A stretch of DNA of 47,500 nt, taken from positions 1,610,001 to 1,657,500 of the forward strand of contig JACVTC010000021.1 in assembly GCA_016946835.1 (NCBI GenBank), given 5' to 3'. Shown here one piece after another: positions 10,845 to 22,534 of this stretch (within the stretch, counting starts at the first letter, position 1; every line of letters starts with the position of its first letter). The position numbers and the translations under genes are program-made. The notes under the pieces were generated by a model. The model was not told the DNA's origin. It saw only the letters and a list, made by a program, of their open reading frames with translations, and did no database searches. Source of the stretch: Neocallimastix lanati (nom. inval.) (Eukaryota; Neocallimastigomycota; Neocallimastigomycetes; Neocallimastigales; Neocallimastigaceae).

Positions 10845-13800
10845 CTACGTTATGAGCTTCGAGGACGAAAAGGCCTCTAACTCTTCCCATTCATCGAAGA
10901 TAACCCCATGTGGATGAAAATTATCATTCGAATCTGTATCAGAATTTCTTCTTTGCCTTATCGTTACGACGTCGACACTCTTGACAACGGTAGGTCTAAC
11001 ACTATACAAATCGATCATGGTGTAAAAATCACCAATCACAATAGGCATAACGTTAGTAAGGAATTCCGCAAGCCCCACAAAAAATGAAATCGGGAAAGAA
11101 GACTCGTTCGAAGGTGATTGAAAAATATTATTAATAAGTCGCCTTCTTTCCCCCGAGCCGATCTTTAAGATTTCAAATACTGCATTTCCGCCAAGAAGGA
11201 TACACAGCACGTAAAAATTGATATTATCATCAAAATCTTCCTCTTTATCATCAGGAATGTTCAATGATTTCTCATGAACAATTAGAGAAAAATTAATAAA
11301 AATTTCATCAACAAAGGGAATGAAATGTTGCCTAAATTCTTCAAATTTAGGACATAAAAGTATCCAGTGTGTAAAACTAGGTATGCTGTTACTCTCACCA
11401 CAACAAGGGCAGTATGTTGGGCAATTTTCTGATACTAGATTACTTTTAACATTCGTTTTTACATCAAATTTGAATCCACATTTAATTCGTCCAATCCAAA
11501 AAAATCCAAGAGAAAATTGTGAATATTTAAGTGATAGACGATGAATAAATTTTTTAAAACCAAATTTAAATTTCTTGTATTTTGTAGATCTGATCGCAGG
11601 AGTGCTTGAATAATGAATATTTTCCCAGTAAAACTTCCTAATTTCTCCAGGAAGTTTATTACTGTGCTTGTGTACTGCTAAACTCCGTGCTTTTTTCGTC
11701 CATGAATAGTGAGAAAGTGTAGGTATATTTTTGACTAAATGAGAAATAATACAAGAAGAATCTTTCCACTTTTTAAAGCATCGAATCATCGCCTTAGCAC
11801 AAAAACTAGCTATAGGAGGTATAGAAAGTTCCTTAGACATATTGTAAATTGAAGTATTGGAGGTTTTATTTTTAAACCCGAAACTCCAATACAAACCTCG
11901 ATTAAAAGCAGTTTGAGCTTTTTCAGTATTCTTTTTATTTGAACCAAGTAAGGGAGCATAATAAAGAACTGAACTAAGGACAAAAGAAACTAGTATACGA
12001 GTTTTAAAGTAGAAAGGAACATTCCTATTGGTTAAAAATCTAAAGAAAGAGTTAACTGTATAATTAATTTTACTGTTCATCTTAGCAATAATAGGTTTTA
12101 AATCCAACGATTCATTAAAAGGTATACCAAGATATGTATATTGATTAGTGCTTGGTATATAGTTCATACCAAGTCTAAATGTAGGATTTTCATAATGTCT
12201 TGAAGGAATAAAATTCTTTGGTTTAACAACTAGTGTAGCGCATTTATTGATTCCAAAGGTCATTTCATTTTTAATACCCCAATCATGAGCAATATTCAAA
12301 AGGTTTTTAAGTGAAGATTTTGTAGGAGCTAATAATACAATATCATCAGCAAATAATCCACCACAACACTTTTTCTTTTCAGTAATCACACCATATCTTT
12401 TACATTTATCAAAAATATCATTGATAAATATATTGAATAAGATAGGTGAGAGAGGACACCCTTGGCGAACACCACGGTGTATTGGAAATTCTTTTGAAAG
12501 TTTACCATTAAAGATTGCACGAGCTTTCGAGGTAAGGTATAGATTAGTAATGAATTGAAGGCATTTACCACGAATACCAAGATTATCTAGTTTAGTAAGT
12601 ATATTGTAAATTGGAACTGAATCATAAGCTTTTTTAAGGTCAAGAAAGGCAAGAAAGGTAAATTTATCCTTAAATTTTCTTCTTTGACAAATTTCACGAA
12701 TGGATACAAATAAACTAATACATTCTTCTTTATTTCTAAAACCAAACTGTTCTGGTCTAATTATTCCATTAGAAAAAGCATAGTCCGATATTCTTTTAGT
12801 GACAATTTTTGATAGAATTTTTAAACCTACATTGATGAGTGAAATACCACGATAATTATTACAATCTGAAAGATCCCCTTTTTTAGGAATAGAAACAATA
12901 GAAGCAGAGTTCCATTCATTAGGAAAGTCACCATCCCAAATTTTATTAAAAAGTAATAACAGACACTTTGCACAATCGGAATAAGTAACCTCTTGATTAG
13001 AGTCATCCTGAGAAGAATTTCTACTCTCAGAATTAAAAAATGCTTTAAAAAATTCTGTAGGTATACCATCAGGACCAGGTGCTTTGTTATTTTTCATTGA
13101 AAGAACAGTTGAATGAATTTCTGACATGGAAATAGGTTGATTAATATCCCATGATTCCTGAGGAGTAGAAGAATTATTAAGTATTCTTTTCCAATAATTT
13201 TCATTAAGACTGTGACCAGTTATATCAGAAGCAAGTTCTTCATAGTGTTCTGCAAAACGATTGAGTTGATCTTCTTGGGATACTAGAACATTACCTTCTT
13301 TATCTTTAATGTATACAGGTGATTGGGAAGGAGAGTAAGAAGGTTTAGAAATTTTCTTAAGTCCAGACCAACCACGCTGGGCATCATTTTTTAAGAAACA
13401 TTCGCCGATGGAATGAATCAAATTTTTAAATCTAATATTTCTAATATTTCTTTTAATACTAATGATATAATCAGAGAGAACTCTATATTCTTTTGAGAGA
13501 TCACAAAATTCTTGAAGATTTGACAAATCATTACGAAGTTTAAAATTTTTAATCCTTTTATAAAATAAATGTTTTTCATGTGATAATTTCTTAATATAAG
13601 CAGGACAATGGAACGCTGAACCCTGTAAATTTGTAGGAACTCTTGCTTGAATGTCATCGCCTATTTTATTTGCTGTGTCAAGAAGTTTTTTAACCATTGT
13701 ATTAGAGTCTAGATTATCATTATGTTCAAATTCATCCAGTAAACATGTGAATTTATTATGAGAGAAGATTGCTTCACGTTTATCCCTACAAATTCGATTA

Positions 13801-14930
13801 GACCACTTAATTTGTTTATCCCGAGGGGGAGTAACAAAACCATCAGGAGATATTTTTTTACAAGAAAGAATAAGTGGTAAATGGTCAGAGATGTCATTAA
13901 AAGAGTAGCATACAGAAGCAATATTCAGATAATTTCTTAATTTATCGTTCACTACTATAAAATCAATACAAGAATTCTTTCCACCATTAGACCAAGTAAA
14001 TTGATGACCAACCATATCCATAACAAACCATTGAGGGGAAATTCTAAGAATAAGATCTTTGAGTTGTTGCTTAGTCATGTTGAAATCACCAACAATAGCC
14101 GAAGGGTTATTCTGATGGTTCTTGAGCCAATTAGCAAAATCAGTTTCCGCTTTTTCTCTAGAGTCTTTGTGTTTTTTGCTAGGGATGTAAATGTTCCCTA
14201 AAGAACATCTGACACCCCAAAAAGAGAATATATTTACTGAGAGTATATATCTATATTCAAAATCATCATTAGTGAATTGGCAGGAGGAGTGCACACCTAT
14301 ATAAAGGCCCCTCATACCAGGGATTTTTTTGTCCGCACGTCTCAGTACTGTTCTATAATGATTAAGGAATGGATATGAGTTAGAAAAGGAGTTAAGGAAT
14401 GAACTATTACCGACTTCTTGAAGACAAATACAAATAGGATTAAAGATTGAATTAAAATTGGTAAGTCCGTCACGTTTTTCAGAATTCCAACCATTTATGT
14501 TCCAGCTAATACAGAGGTTGAAATATTTAGTATTCGAGAAAGGGTTAGCATACAGGAGGCTTTCAGAGATGGGGATTGAGGGTTCAGAATAATACCTGGT
14601 TCTATTATGATTAACATTACTAAATGTGCGTATCCTTGAAGTAATCTTCCATTTAATTCTTTTAACAGGTAAGTGCTTAGTAATCAAATAAATAACCTTC
14701 AAATAATCCGTACAATTATTATAGTTAACTCTTAGGATGAAGTAGTTTTCCATATTAATATAGTGTTTTTTAACGATTCCATGAACAACTTCATTACAAT
14801 TTGATATCTTTTTGCTTAAAAATTCCCATAGTCTACTTTCAGTCCAAGATTCAAGATCATGAATGAAAATTAAAACAAATTTATCATGGTCAGGACCATA
14901 AAGTCGCAGACCTCTTCGTATAGTTGACAT
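10845..14930 (-). CDS. LINE C endonuclease-reverse transcriptase polyprotein
   Basis: A 1361-residue intact protein from ATG at 14930. Order of parts: an RRM-like N-terminal domain at about residues 15-110 (FVLIFIHDLESWTE, ENYFILRVNYNN); AP endonuclease at about 140-370 (SWNINGWN, CLQEVGNS, VGDFNMTK, DISDHLPL); reverse transcriptase in the middle (NYRGISLIN, LDLKKAYDSVP, GVRQGCPLSPILF, GLFADD with Asp862 and Asp863); thumb region (YLGIPF, YYAPLLGSN); C-terminal knuckle CX2C-X10-HX4C (CPCC...HWILLC). It should nick chromosomal DNA and copy its RNA at the nick. No separate ORF1 is seen; the N-terminal domain may do the RNA binding that ORF1p does elsewhere (inference). Confidence 0.93.
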   Translation of the reverse strand: MSTIRRGLRLYGPDHDKFVLIFIHDLESWTESRLWEFLSKKISNCNEVVHGIVKKHYINMENYFILRVNYNNCTDYLKVIYLITKHLPVKRIKWKITSRIRTFSNVNHNRTRYYSEPSIPISESLLYANPFSNTKYFNLCISWNINGWNSEKRDGLTNFNSIFNPICICLQEVGNSSFLNSFSNSYPFLNHYRTVLRRADKKIPGMRGLYIGVHSSCQFTNDDFEYRYILSVNIFSFWGVRCSLGNIYIPSKKHKDSREKAETDFANWLKNHQNNPSAIVGDFNMTKQQLKDLILRISPQWFVMDMVGHQFTWSNGGKNSCIDFIVVNDKLRNYLNIASVCYSFNDISDHLPLILSCKKISPDGFVTPPRDKQIKWSNRICRDKREAIFSHNKFTCLLDEFEHNDNLDSNTMVKKLLDTANKIGDDIQARVPTNLQGSAFHCPAYIKKLSHEKHLFYKRIKNFKLRNDLSNLQEFCDLSKEYRVLSDYIISIKRNIRNIRFKNLIHSIGECFLKNDAQRGWSGLKKISKPSYSPSQSPVYIKDKEGNVLVSQEDQLNRFAEHYEELASDITGHSLNENYWKRILNNSSTPQESWDINQPISMSEIHSTVLSMKNNKAPGPDGIPTEFFKAFFNSESRNSSQDDSNQEVTYSDCAKCLLLLFNKIWDGDFPNEWNSASIVSIPKKGDLSDCNNYRGISLINVGLKILSKIVTKRISDYAFSNGIIRPEQFGFRNKEECISLFVSIREICQRRKFKDKFTFLAFLDLKKAYDSVPIYNILTKLDNLGIRGKCLQFITNLYLTSKARAIFNGKLSKEFPIHRGVRQGCPLSPILFNIFINDIFDKCKRYGVITEKKKCCGGLFADDIVLLAPTKSSLKNLLNIAHDWGIKNEMTFGINKCATLVVKPKNFIPSRHYENPTFRLGMNYIPSTNQYTYLGIPFNESLDLKPIIAKMNSKINYTVNSFFRFLTNRNVPFYFKTRILVSFVLSSVLYYAPLLGSNKKNTEKAQTAFNRGLYWSFGFKNKTSNTSIYNMSKELSIPPIASFCAKAMIRCFKKWKDSSCIISHLVKNIPTLSHYSWTKKARSLAVHKHSNKLPGEIRKFYWENIHYSSTPAIRSTKYKKFKFGFKKFIHRLSLKYSQFSLGFFWIGRIKCGFKFDVKTNVKSNLVSENCPTYCPCCGESNSIPSFTHWILLCPKFEEFRQHFIPFVDEIFINFSLIVHEKSLNIPDDKEEDFDDNINFYVLCILLGGNAVFEILKIGSGERRRLINNIFQSPSNESSFPISFFVGLAEFLTNVMPIVIGDFYTMIDLYSVRPTVVKSVDVVTIRQRRNSDTDSNDNFHPHGVIFDEWEELEAFSSSKLIT

Positions 14931-15538
14931 AATAAAATAAAAAACTTATCTATATTAATAAAAAGTAAGTGTAATAAAAAAATAAAAAAATAAAATTAGT
15001 AAAAATTAAAAAATTAAAAAAAATAAAAATTTATTGCTGTTGTCTTCTCTTTCGTGTATATTGTTTGCTAAAACTTGTTTGTTTTTCTTTCTTTTTGTGT
15101 TGACTAGTTTTAATTAATGATTTTCAATTATAAATTCCTGTTTTATGTAAAAATTTCTGTAAAATAATCATATATAATATAAAATTTAAATGTTAATGAA
15201 ATAATAGTTGTGAAAAACTATAAAAAGATTCCCATCCGTTAAATAATGTCTCAAACACAAGCTTTGGAGTGAATCAATCTCCTACATTTCCATTTTACAA
15301 TAGCTACATGAGAGTATAAATAATACTATAGAAAAAAACATATACAAAATAATGCTAAAGTAAAAAATACAATAGATTCATTACAATGATAATATGTAGA
15401 AACTACATGATATTATTAATTGTACAACTCCAATGTTACTACATATCCAGTTTAAGACATTATAGAACGTCAAGTTCACTTTCTACAGTCTTCCAGTATT
15501 CCAGATTTCTCTCTTCGTACTAGAAGCCACTTTAGAAA
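14931..15538 (-). other. LINE C 5' UTR
   Basis: Between the ATG of LINE C and its terminal monomers lie about 600 bp of AT-rich untranslated sequence with a few GC-richer patches, such as the stretch around 15440-15540. It shares a short motif with the LINE A leader (gagtgaatcaatctc). No coding potential seen. Confidence 0.6.
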
Positions 15539-15774
15539 GGATAACCATTGATTATCATCAGAATCACAGAAAGCTGTAATTAGTACACCTGATATAGGTT
15601 ATTCCTTTTCCATCAACCCTCCATGGACCTGGAAAAACAGTCCACTTCATTGGGGGAGGATAACCATCGATTATCATCAGAATCACAGAAAGCTGTAATT
15701 AGTACACCTGATATAGGTTATTCCTTTTCCATCAACCCTCCATGGACCTGGAAAAACAGTCCACATCATTGGGG
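15539..15774 (-). promoter_or_regulatory. Tandem dimer of LINE 5' monomer
   Basis: Two head-to-tail units, 15539-15657 (119 bp) and 15658-15774 (117 bp), begin ggataacca and end cattggg. They differ at very few positions (cattgatt versus catcgatt, ccacttc versus ccacatc). The last 77 bp of each unit match the single monomer at the 5' end of LINE A. Tandem 5' monomers are known as promoters in rodent L1; the same role here is inferred from position. Confidence 0.75.
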
Positions 15775-15786
15775 CATTTATGTTCC
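15775..15786 (+). repeat. 12-bp target duplication of LINE C, right copy
   Basis: Second copy of catttatgttcc, immediately outside the 5' terminus of LINE C (plus-strand cattgggg then catttatg). It is identical to 10714-10725. Confidence 0.85.
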
Positions 15787-15839
15787 AGCTAATACAGAGG
15801 TTGAAATATTTAGTATTCGAGAAAGGGTTAGCATACAGG
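15787..15839 (-). mobile_element. LINE B, 5' remnant beyond the C insertion
   Basis: 53 bp continuing LINE B from the duplicated site, matching LINE C around 14505-14558 (agctaatacagagg ... gcatacagg). It ends where LINE C goes on with aggctttc and a GAT repeat begins instead, so this is the 5' truncation point of LINE B. Confidence 0.8.
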
Positions 15840-15939
15840 TGATGATGATGATGATGAGAATGATGACCTAAGTTCCGCCAGTGAAAACGAAATGGGTTGG
15901 GATTACCCATTAGAAGAAAGCGATAATATCTGGAAATAA
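15840..15939 (+). pseudogene. 3' piece of interrupted host gene
   Basis: The frame resumes with five GAT codons, then codes ENDDLSSASENEMGWDY and PLEESDNIWK before TAA. The acidic, ordinary-looking C-terminus joins well to the piece at 6733-6904, which ends NFEWCN plus Asp codons. The GAT codons on both sides contain the target duplication of LINE B. Product unknown; an acidic tail is the only visible property. Confidence 0.55.
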
Positions 15940-15961
15940 ATAAATATATTTTTATTAATAA

Positions 15962-16033
15962 TGACCAGCAAGATAAAAAGTAGGATCTCTTTTATTTTGA
16001 AAAAGAGGTGTGTCTGGTCGAATCACCATCGTT
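15962..16033 (-). repeat. 72-bp patch copied from LINE A RT region
   Basis: Matches 2855-2926 of LINE A base for base as far as I can see (tgaccagcaagataa ... accatcgtt). It is an internal piece with neither LINE end and no A tail, located 22 bp downstream of the host stop codon. It looks like filler DNA from break repair rather than a retrotransposition product. Confidence 0.8.
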
Positions 16034-16588
16034 ACCAAAGAATTATATATAAAATATTAACGTTTAAGTTTACTGAATACAAACATATTATTAATTAAAA
16101 TATATTCACAATCATTAATAACATATAAAACATAATTACCCAATAGTTACAAAATAAATAAAAATATTTATTATCATTTAAAATTCTAATTTCACGAATA
16201 TCAATTTAAATATTATAATAAAATATCCCTTTATTCACTTTTACTTTTAATATCAAATAAAACAATTAACACCTAAATTATTAAAATATACACATTTTAA
16301 ATTTAAATAAACAAATTATATCCAATCTTTTTTTTTTTTTTTTTTTTGAATTTTCTATTTTTTTTTATTTATTAAACTATTTTTATAAATATTATTTAAA
16401 TTATCCATAATAATAATTTAATTTTTTTTTTTTTATTTTATTTGCTTCTTATTTTTTAATGATTTTTCTATGTTATATTATAATATTAAAAATAAAAAAA
16501 TTTCTTTAAAACTGATAATAACCAAACAATAAGGAATTATTTGCCTTATTATCTAATTATAAATAGATATAGTTTATTATTAAACTTC
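16034..16588. other. AT-rich intergenic spacer
   Basis: Almost pure A/T with T runs at about 16328-16347 and 16422-16434. No gene seen. The stretch next to eIF5A probably includes its 3' UTR. Confidence 0.6.
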
Positions 16589-17168
16589 TTAGGATTGTGG
16601 GGCTTCCTTCCAGGCAATACAAGCTTCTTCATCCATAGCAGAGATGATAGTAACAATGATTTCCTTACCAGATTCGAAAGCTTCTTCGATTTCTTGACCG
16701 AGTGGATCAGCTGGCTTTCTGATATCATCCTTAGTATCACCATCAGCAGTCATAAGACTGAGGTAACCATCATCAATATCTAAAAGAGTGTATTCAGTAC
16801 GTCTGACGTTTGGAACTTCCATGTTGTGGGTAGATGGAGACATATCTTCGTACTTCTTACCGGTGAAGATATCAATACCAACTAAGTTAACCTTAGCGTG
16901 ACCGTGCTTACCAGTCTTAGAGGTAGACATATCAACAATCTTACATGGACGACCCTTAAGTAAAACGAAACCGTTCTTACGAAGAGCGGAACATTGAAGT
17001 GGGTAGGTAAGGGAAGCTCCGGCTATTTAAATATAAAATTTTATTTATAATTTATTATATTATTAAAAATTCACTTAAATCAATATTTTTTATTTATTTT
17101 ATTTATTTATAAAATTAATTAAATTTACCATCGGCTTCTTCGAAAGTGTGATCGTGTTCTTCAGCCAT
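16589..17168 (-). CDS. Translation elongation factor eIF5A, one intron
   Basis: Exon 1 is 17129-17168 (ATG at 17168, [13 protein letters not shown] plus one base). The intron is 17023-17128 (106 bp, GT...TAG, splitting an Ala codon). Exon 2 is 16589-17022. The product is 157 residues, the usual length. Signature residues are [31 protein letters not shown] and [10 protein letters not shown]. The lysine in TGKHGHA, Lys52 here, is the hypusine site. eIF5A binds the ribosomal E site and relieves stalling, for example on proline runs; the hypusine is made from spermidine by deoxyhypusine synthase and hydroxylase. The N-terminal SH3-like and C-terminal OB folds are both complete. The sequence resembles fungal rather than dictyostelid eIF5A. 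The coding region is far more GC-rich than its surroundings, typical of a highly expressed gene in such genomes. Confidence 0.97.
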
Positions 17169-19194
17169 TGTTAATTCTATTTAATTTTAAATATATAACA
17201 ATATTTATAATTTCAATTAGAACCTTTTTTTTTGAAAATACATAAAAATTCTTTATTTATTTTTTTATTTAAATCCAGCTTTCATTTATTTTATATTCAT
17301 TTATTTCATATTCATTTATTTTTATTAATTTTCTTTTTGTATTCTTCTTATTTCTGTTCAAACTATTTAATATCTCTCTTTTTTATACTAAATTCTCATT
17401 TTTTAATTTCACTACACTCCTTCGAATAATGAATTTACTTCTAATACAATTAAATATTAAAATTCTTTTTTTTGATTGAATTACCTTAAGATTTAATAAT
17501 AAATTAATATTTTGTAGTGTAGAAAAAAAAAGTGAAATTTTGAAATTTATATAGTATTTTTGTTTTTCTATTTTTTTTTAAACATTAAACTGGCTTTTAG
17601 ATCTAAATCATGATTGGCTTAAAAAATAAAAATAATCCATTGAAAATATTTAAGCCACTAATATTATTTTTAAATTATTATATATAGCATATATAAATTA
17701 TTGTTACACAATATATTTATATTTAATTGATTGGATTTATAATAGTATTTAATATATTAAATATAAGTATTATGATTGGTATAAAATAAAAAATATATAT
17801 TGTAGAATACATACAATTATATATTAATATACATTATAATAAAATGAATTAACCAAAAAGCAATTTTTAAAAATTAAAGTTTTAATAAAAAATTTAATTT
17901 AGATTTTTAAAAAAAAATGTTTAATACATCAATTATACTGTATTTAAATTAATTCTATGTAATTTTCGAATAACTATATATAATTGTTTATAATTAAATA
18001 TATATTATTTTTGCTTTTATAAATATTAAAACCTCTTTTATATCAATTTAATATATTTTTATTTATTATATTATTTGATATTAAATTCAATATTTTTAAT
18101 TCATCATCAATATATTAAAAATATATTATTTTTATGTTTTATCCTATTAAAATCTTTTTTTTTTTTTTTTTTTTTTTTTTTGAAAATTTAAATTTTTTGT
18201 AGGATTATTGAATAATATATGGTATAACTCTTATATATATTTAATATATTTCAAGTTTTTTTTTTTTTTATATATATTTTCATTATAATAAACTTTAAAA
18301 AAATAAAAAATTCAAAATAAATATTATGTATGAAAGGAAAATATTAATAATAAATGATTTAAATATTTATCTATTCTATTAAATATTACTTTATATATTA
18401 AGGAATAAAATGTTATTTATAGTGCTATTTAAATAATAAATAATAATAAATAATCATAATAACTAGTAATAAATAATAATAAATAATAATAATAAATGTA
18501 ACATAAAAGACATAAAAGAAAGAAGAGAAACCATATTCATTATAATTTAACTAGCTAAAGTCTTTTTTTTTTTTTTTTAATTATCTTTCAAAAGGATGTT
18601 GATAAGAGTATTTTAATATTAATATATAAATATTAAAAAATATTTGAATAATAGTCTGAAAAATGTGGAGTAAATTTGTAGTATATGTTAGACTAATAAT
18701 TACCACTTTTAACAGTATTATTGGTTAATTTATAATTAATTTATTTATTTCATAATTAATCCTTAATGTTTTTTTTTATATAATAATGATAATACTGTTA
18801 TTTTCTATTTGTTATTTATAATTCACTTTATATCTAATAATTGCTATTTACTTTAATAAAAAAAAAATAATAGTATAAACTAAATGAAGCTATACAAGCT
18901 TTTTCATTCTATAAAGAAAGTAAGCAAGTTAACATCTTTGGTGCTATTTCGAAAACTATTCGATAAAATAATTTTTTAATCATTAAATAAGACAATTATA
19001 AAAAAAAAATTATTTTATATTATATTACATTTTATTATATGACTGAATTTTAATTAATTATTCCCCATATATAGTAAAAAATTTTAAAATTAATAATAAA
19101 TATAATTAATACAAAAATAAGAAATATTTTATTTATAATTATAATTTAAAAAACTGCTTGGTATGTTCTGTTCGAAAGTTCCTTTCGTTCCTAT

Positions 19195-19650
19195 ATAATA
19201 AATATAATTAATTAAATAATTAACAAATAATAAATTTTAATTATTAAATTTTAAATAATTGAATAATTAAATAATTAAATAATAAATAATAATATGAGTA
19301 TTTATTAATAAATAATAAATAATAAATAATAAGTAATAAAAAATAAATAATAAATAATAAATAATTAAATAATTAAATAATAAATAATAAATAATAACTA
19401 ATAAATAATAAATAATTGAATAATTAAATAATTAAATAATAGATAATAATAAATAATAAATAATAAATAATAAATAATAAAAAAAGAGTATTTATTAATA
19501 AATAATAAATAATAAATAATAAATAATCAAATAATAAATAATAAATAATAGATAATAATTAATAGATAATAATTAATAAATAATAATTAATAAATAATAA
19601 TTAAATAATAATAATTAAATAATAATAAATAATAAATAATATATATATAA
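19195..19650. repeat. TAAATAA/AATAAT microsatellite block
   Basis: About 450 bp built of ataaataat, aattaaataatt and related units with interruptions such as gagtatttattaataaat, which also recurs at 22380. It contains no C over most of its length. Confidence 0.9.
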
Positions 19651-21246
19651 TTTTATTATATTTTATTATTGAATTTCAAAATATTTATTTATTATATTTT
19701 ATCAATTTAAAAAAAAAAATTCCTTTTTAACTCTAATACATAAAACCATTATATAAAATGTTTATATTATTTAAATATATTGCAATATATACTAATTTAC
19801 TACTCAATATATTTTTATATAATGGAATAATTTCAGAGATTTAAAATCTAAAAAAATTTTTAGTGCTATCTTTAATAATAAATAATATGTTATTATATAA
19901 GAGATAGTGCTGTTGATATTTCAGTTTAAGAATGTTAGTTTATTTAATCAAAAAAAAAAAATGGAATAAATAAAATAAAAGTAATTGACATTGTTAACAG
20001 ATGCTTTTCCTTTTAACTTTTAATGAAATTTTAAAAACAAAAATATAAAAAAGAAAAAAAAAAAAAAACTTCAAACAATTTAATTTTAAAAATTTTTTAT
20101 AATTTTTTCAATTTTCAATTTTAATCAATATTATTTATTTATATATAATTACTCCATATACATATTCAATCTCTTTTATTAAAAATAAATAATAAATCAA
20201 ATCAAATATAAATAAAATAAAAAAAAAAGGATTTAATTTTATTATTAGAATTTAACATTTAAATAAATTTAATATAATGTTATATACTATCGATATATTA
20301 AAAATATTTATTTTTTTTTAAATAAAAAAAAAAAAAAAAAAAAGGAAAGGAAATTGAAATTTTGAAATTTTGAAATTTCAAAAAAAAAAAAAAAAATAAG
20401 AAAAAAATAAAAAATAAAAATAAAAAAAATGTATTTGAAACACTAAAATATTTATGATGTTAAAACAAATTTAAGAAGAATAATATGATAAAACGATATC
20501 GTTCTTTCAGCATATAACACTTATTTAACTTTTATTATATATAATGCCTAAATTGTCTTATTTTAGTTTTTTAATTCTTTTTTAATAATTTAATTTTTTT
20601 TTTTTTTTTTTTTTACTTTTTACTGATTGGTTAATAATTGAAATCTTAAAAAAATCAAAAATTTATGTATGTTAATAATAAAATGGTAAAAATTTTTTTA
20701 AAAGTTCAAAAAAGTGTTTTTAATGAAGGACTTCTAACAAAATGAATTTATGAGAAACTCTTTAAATTTAATTATTGTCATTTTTTTTTATTTATTTATT
20801 AGATAGTATATTATAAATAATAAAATAGTAAAATTTTTTTTTTTATAGTTAATATCTTCATTTATATCTATTTTTTTTTTATCTTTAATATCTTTTTAAA
20901 TATTATTATTTTATTCAAAAAAACAAAAGCAATAATAAAAACTTTTTTTTTTGTTATATCTTAATTAATTTTTATAAATATATAATAAAGGAGATGCATT
21001 TATAATAGCGGGGTTATTAAATATTAATCTATTATTATAAAAATATTTTTATATAAATTTAATTATAGAATTATATATAATTATAAATCAACAGGATTTT
21101 TTTTTTTATTCTCATCAATGAATTGTAGACATACATTATATTTTATTATATTATATTTGTTCATTGAGTTGCAGATAATAAAATCATTTCCTATTATTAT
21201 TTATTTCATTGAATATATTTATACCGTTTTTGTGTAACTTTAATAG

Positions 21247-21284
<38 letters not shown>

Positions 21285-22318
21285 GTATACTTTTCTTTTT
21301 CTGCATGTATAAAAAAAAATAAAATATATTAAAAGTGTGTATATTGACTAATACTAATATTGTTATATATAATATATTTATCATATTTATAATTTAAATA
21401 AAAAAAAAAAAAAGTTAGCGTAATTTTAAACTCTATATTATATTTAGGATATATATTAAAAAAAAAAAAAAAAAAAAAGTGTAGAATGGCATCAATGTTT
21501 TATGTAATCTATCACTTATTTATATAAACTTTAAAATACTTATTAGAATGATATATAGAATAATTTAATTGTTGAATATTATTTCTAATTTTTAATAATA
21601 ATATCTTTAAAATCATTAGAAATATATAGTGTATAAATATAAAATTTCATATAAGAAATTAAGAATAATAATTTTATTTTAAAATACAAATTAAATAAAA
21701 TAAATGATATTAGAACTATAAAATGTATAAATATCTTTTTTAAAGCAATTTTTATTACATTTTAATGAATCTTAACAAAATAAATATATAAATATGTGTA
21801 TATAATAAATGTATATAAGAATAAAAAAAATGAAAGAAATAAATATACATATATTCAATTTCTAGGATTAAATCTAGAAAATAAAAAATGAATAAGAATG
21901 ATTGATATACATAAAAGGAAATTGTTAAAGAAACGTGCTTTATAAATACTTTTAAATTTAAAAATTTTATAATATTTAAATTTTAAATTTTAATTAAAAA
22001 TCATAATAATAATTATAAAATAGAACTATTTTAATATCAGTTTTATTATTATTATAGTTTCAATGATAGTAATAACTGAATTATTTTAATATTAGATTTT
22101 AATACTATTAGGATTATATTTTACTCGAACTTTAAATAGCTAATTATAAATTTGATATATATATTATTTGATATATATTATATTATAAAATAAAAAAAAT
22201 TCATTTATTTTTTAATTATATATTAATAGAATTATAAATATTTAATATTATTTTAAACAAAAAAAAAAAAAAAAAAGGAATGAATAATTCTAAAACTAAA
22301 AATGAAATAAAATGAAAT

Positions 22319-22321
22319 TAA

Positions 22322-22360
<39 letters not shown>

Positions 22361-22485
22361 GAATAAATAATAAATAATAAGAGTATTTATTAATAAATAA
22401 ATAATAAATAATAAATAATAAATAATAAATAATAAATAATAAATAATAAATAATAAATTATAAATTATAAATTATAAACTATATA
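22319..22485. repeat. (AAT)n and (TAAATAA)n microsatellite
   Basis: A pure AAT run of about 13 units, then gagtatttattaataaat, then repeated aataaat units. The shared interruption with the 19195-19650 block suggests that one block derives from the other. Confidence 0.9.
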
Positions 22486-22498
22486 TATATAGTATTTT

Positions 22499-22534
<36 letters not shown>

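Larger units (their letters stand above)
10726..15774 (-). mobile_element. LINE C, full-length non-LTR retrotransposon
   Basis: Complete minus-strand LINE of 5049 bp: T run 10726-10754 (29 bases, A tail), 3' UTR, a 1361-codon ORF, a 5' UTR of about 600 bp and a tandem dimer of the 5' monomer. It is bounded by the perfect 12-bp duplication catttatgttcc. It inserted into LINE B, so it is the younger of the two. An intact ORF, intact duplication and remaining A tail suggest recent activity. Confidence 0.9.

Noticed and set aside
15623-15871. An ORF across the LINE C monomer and GAT run ending in a Met run
   Set aside because: Wrong frame for the host piece and composed of LINE 5' end sequence.
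19195-22485. CRISPR-like or centromeric arrays
   Set aside because: Units are simple AAT/TAAATAA microsatellites with no spacers or higher-order period.
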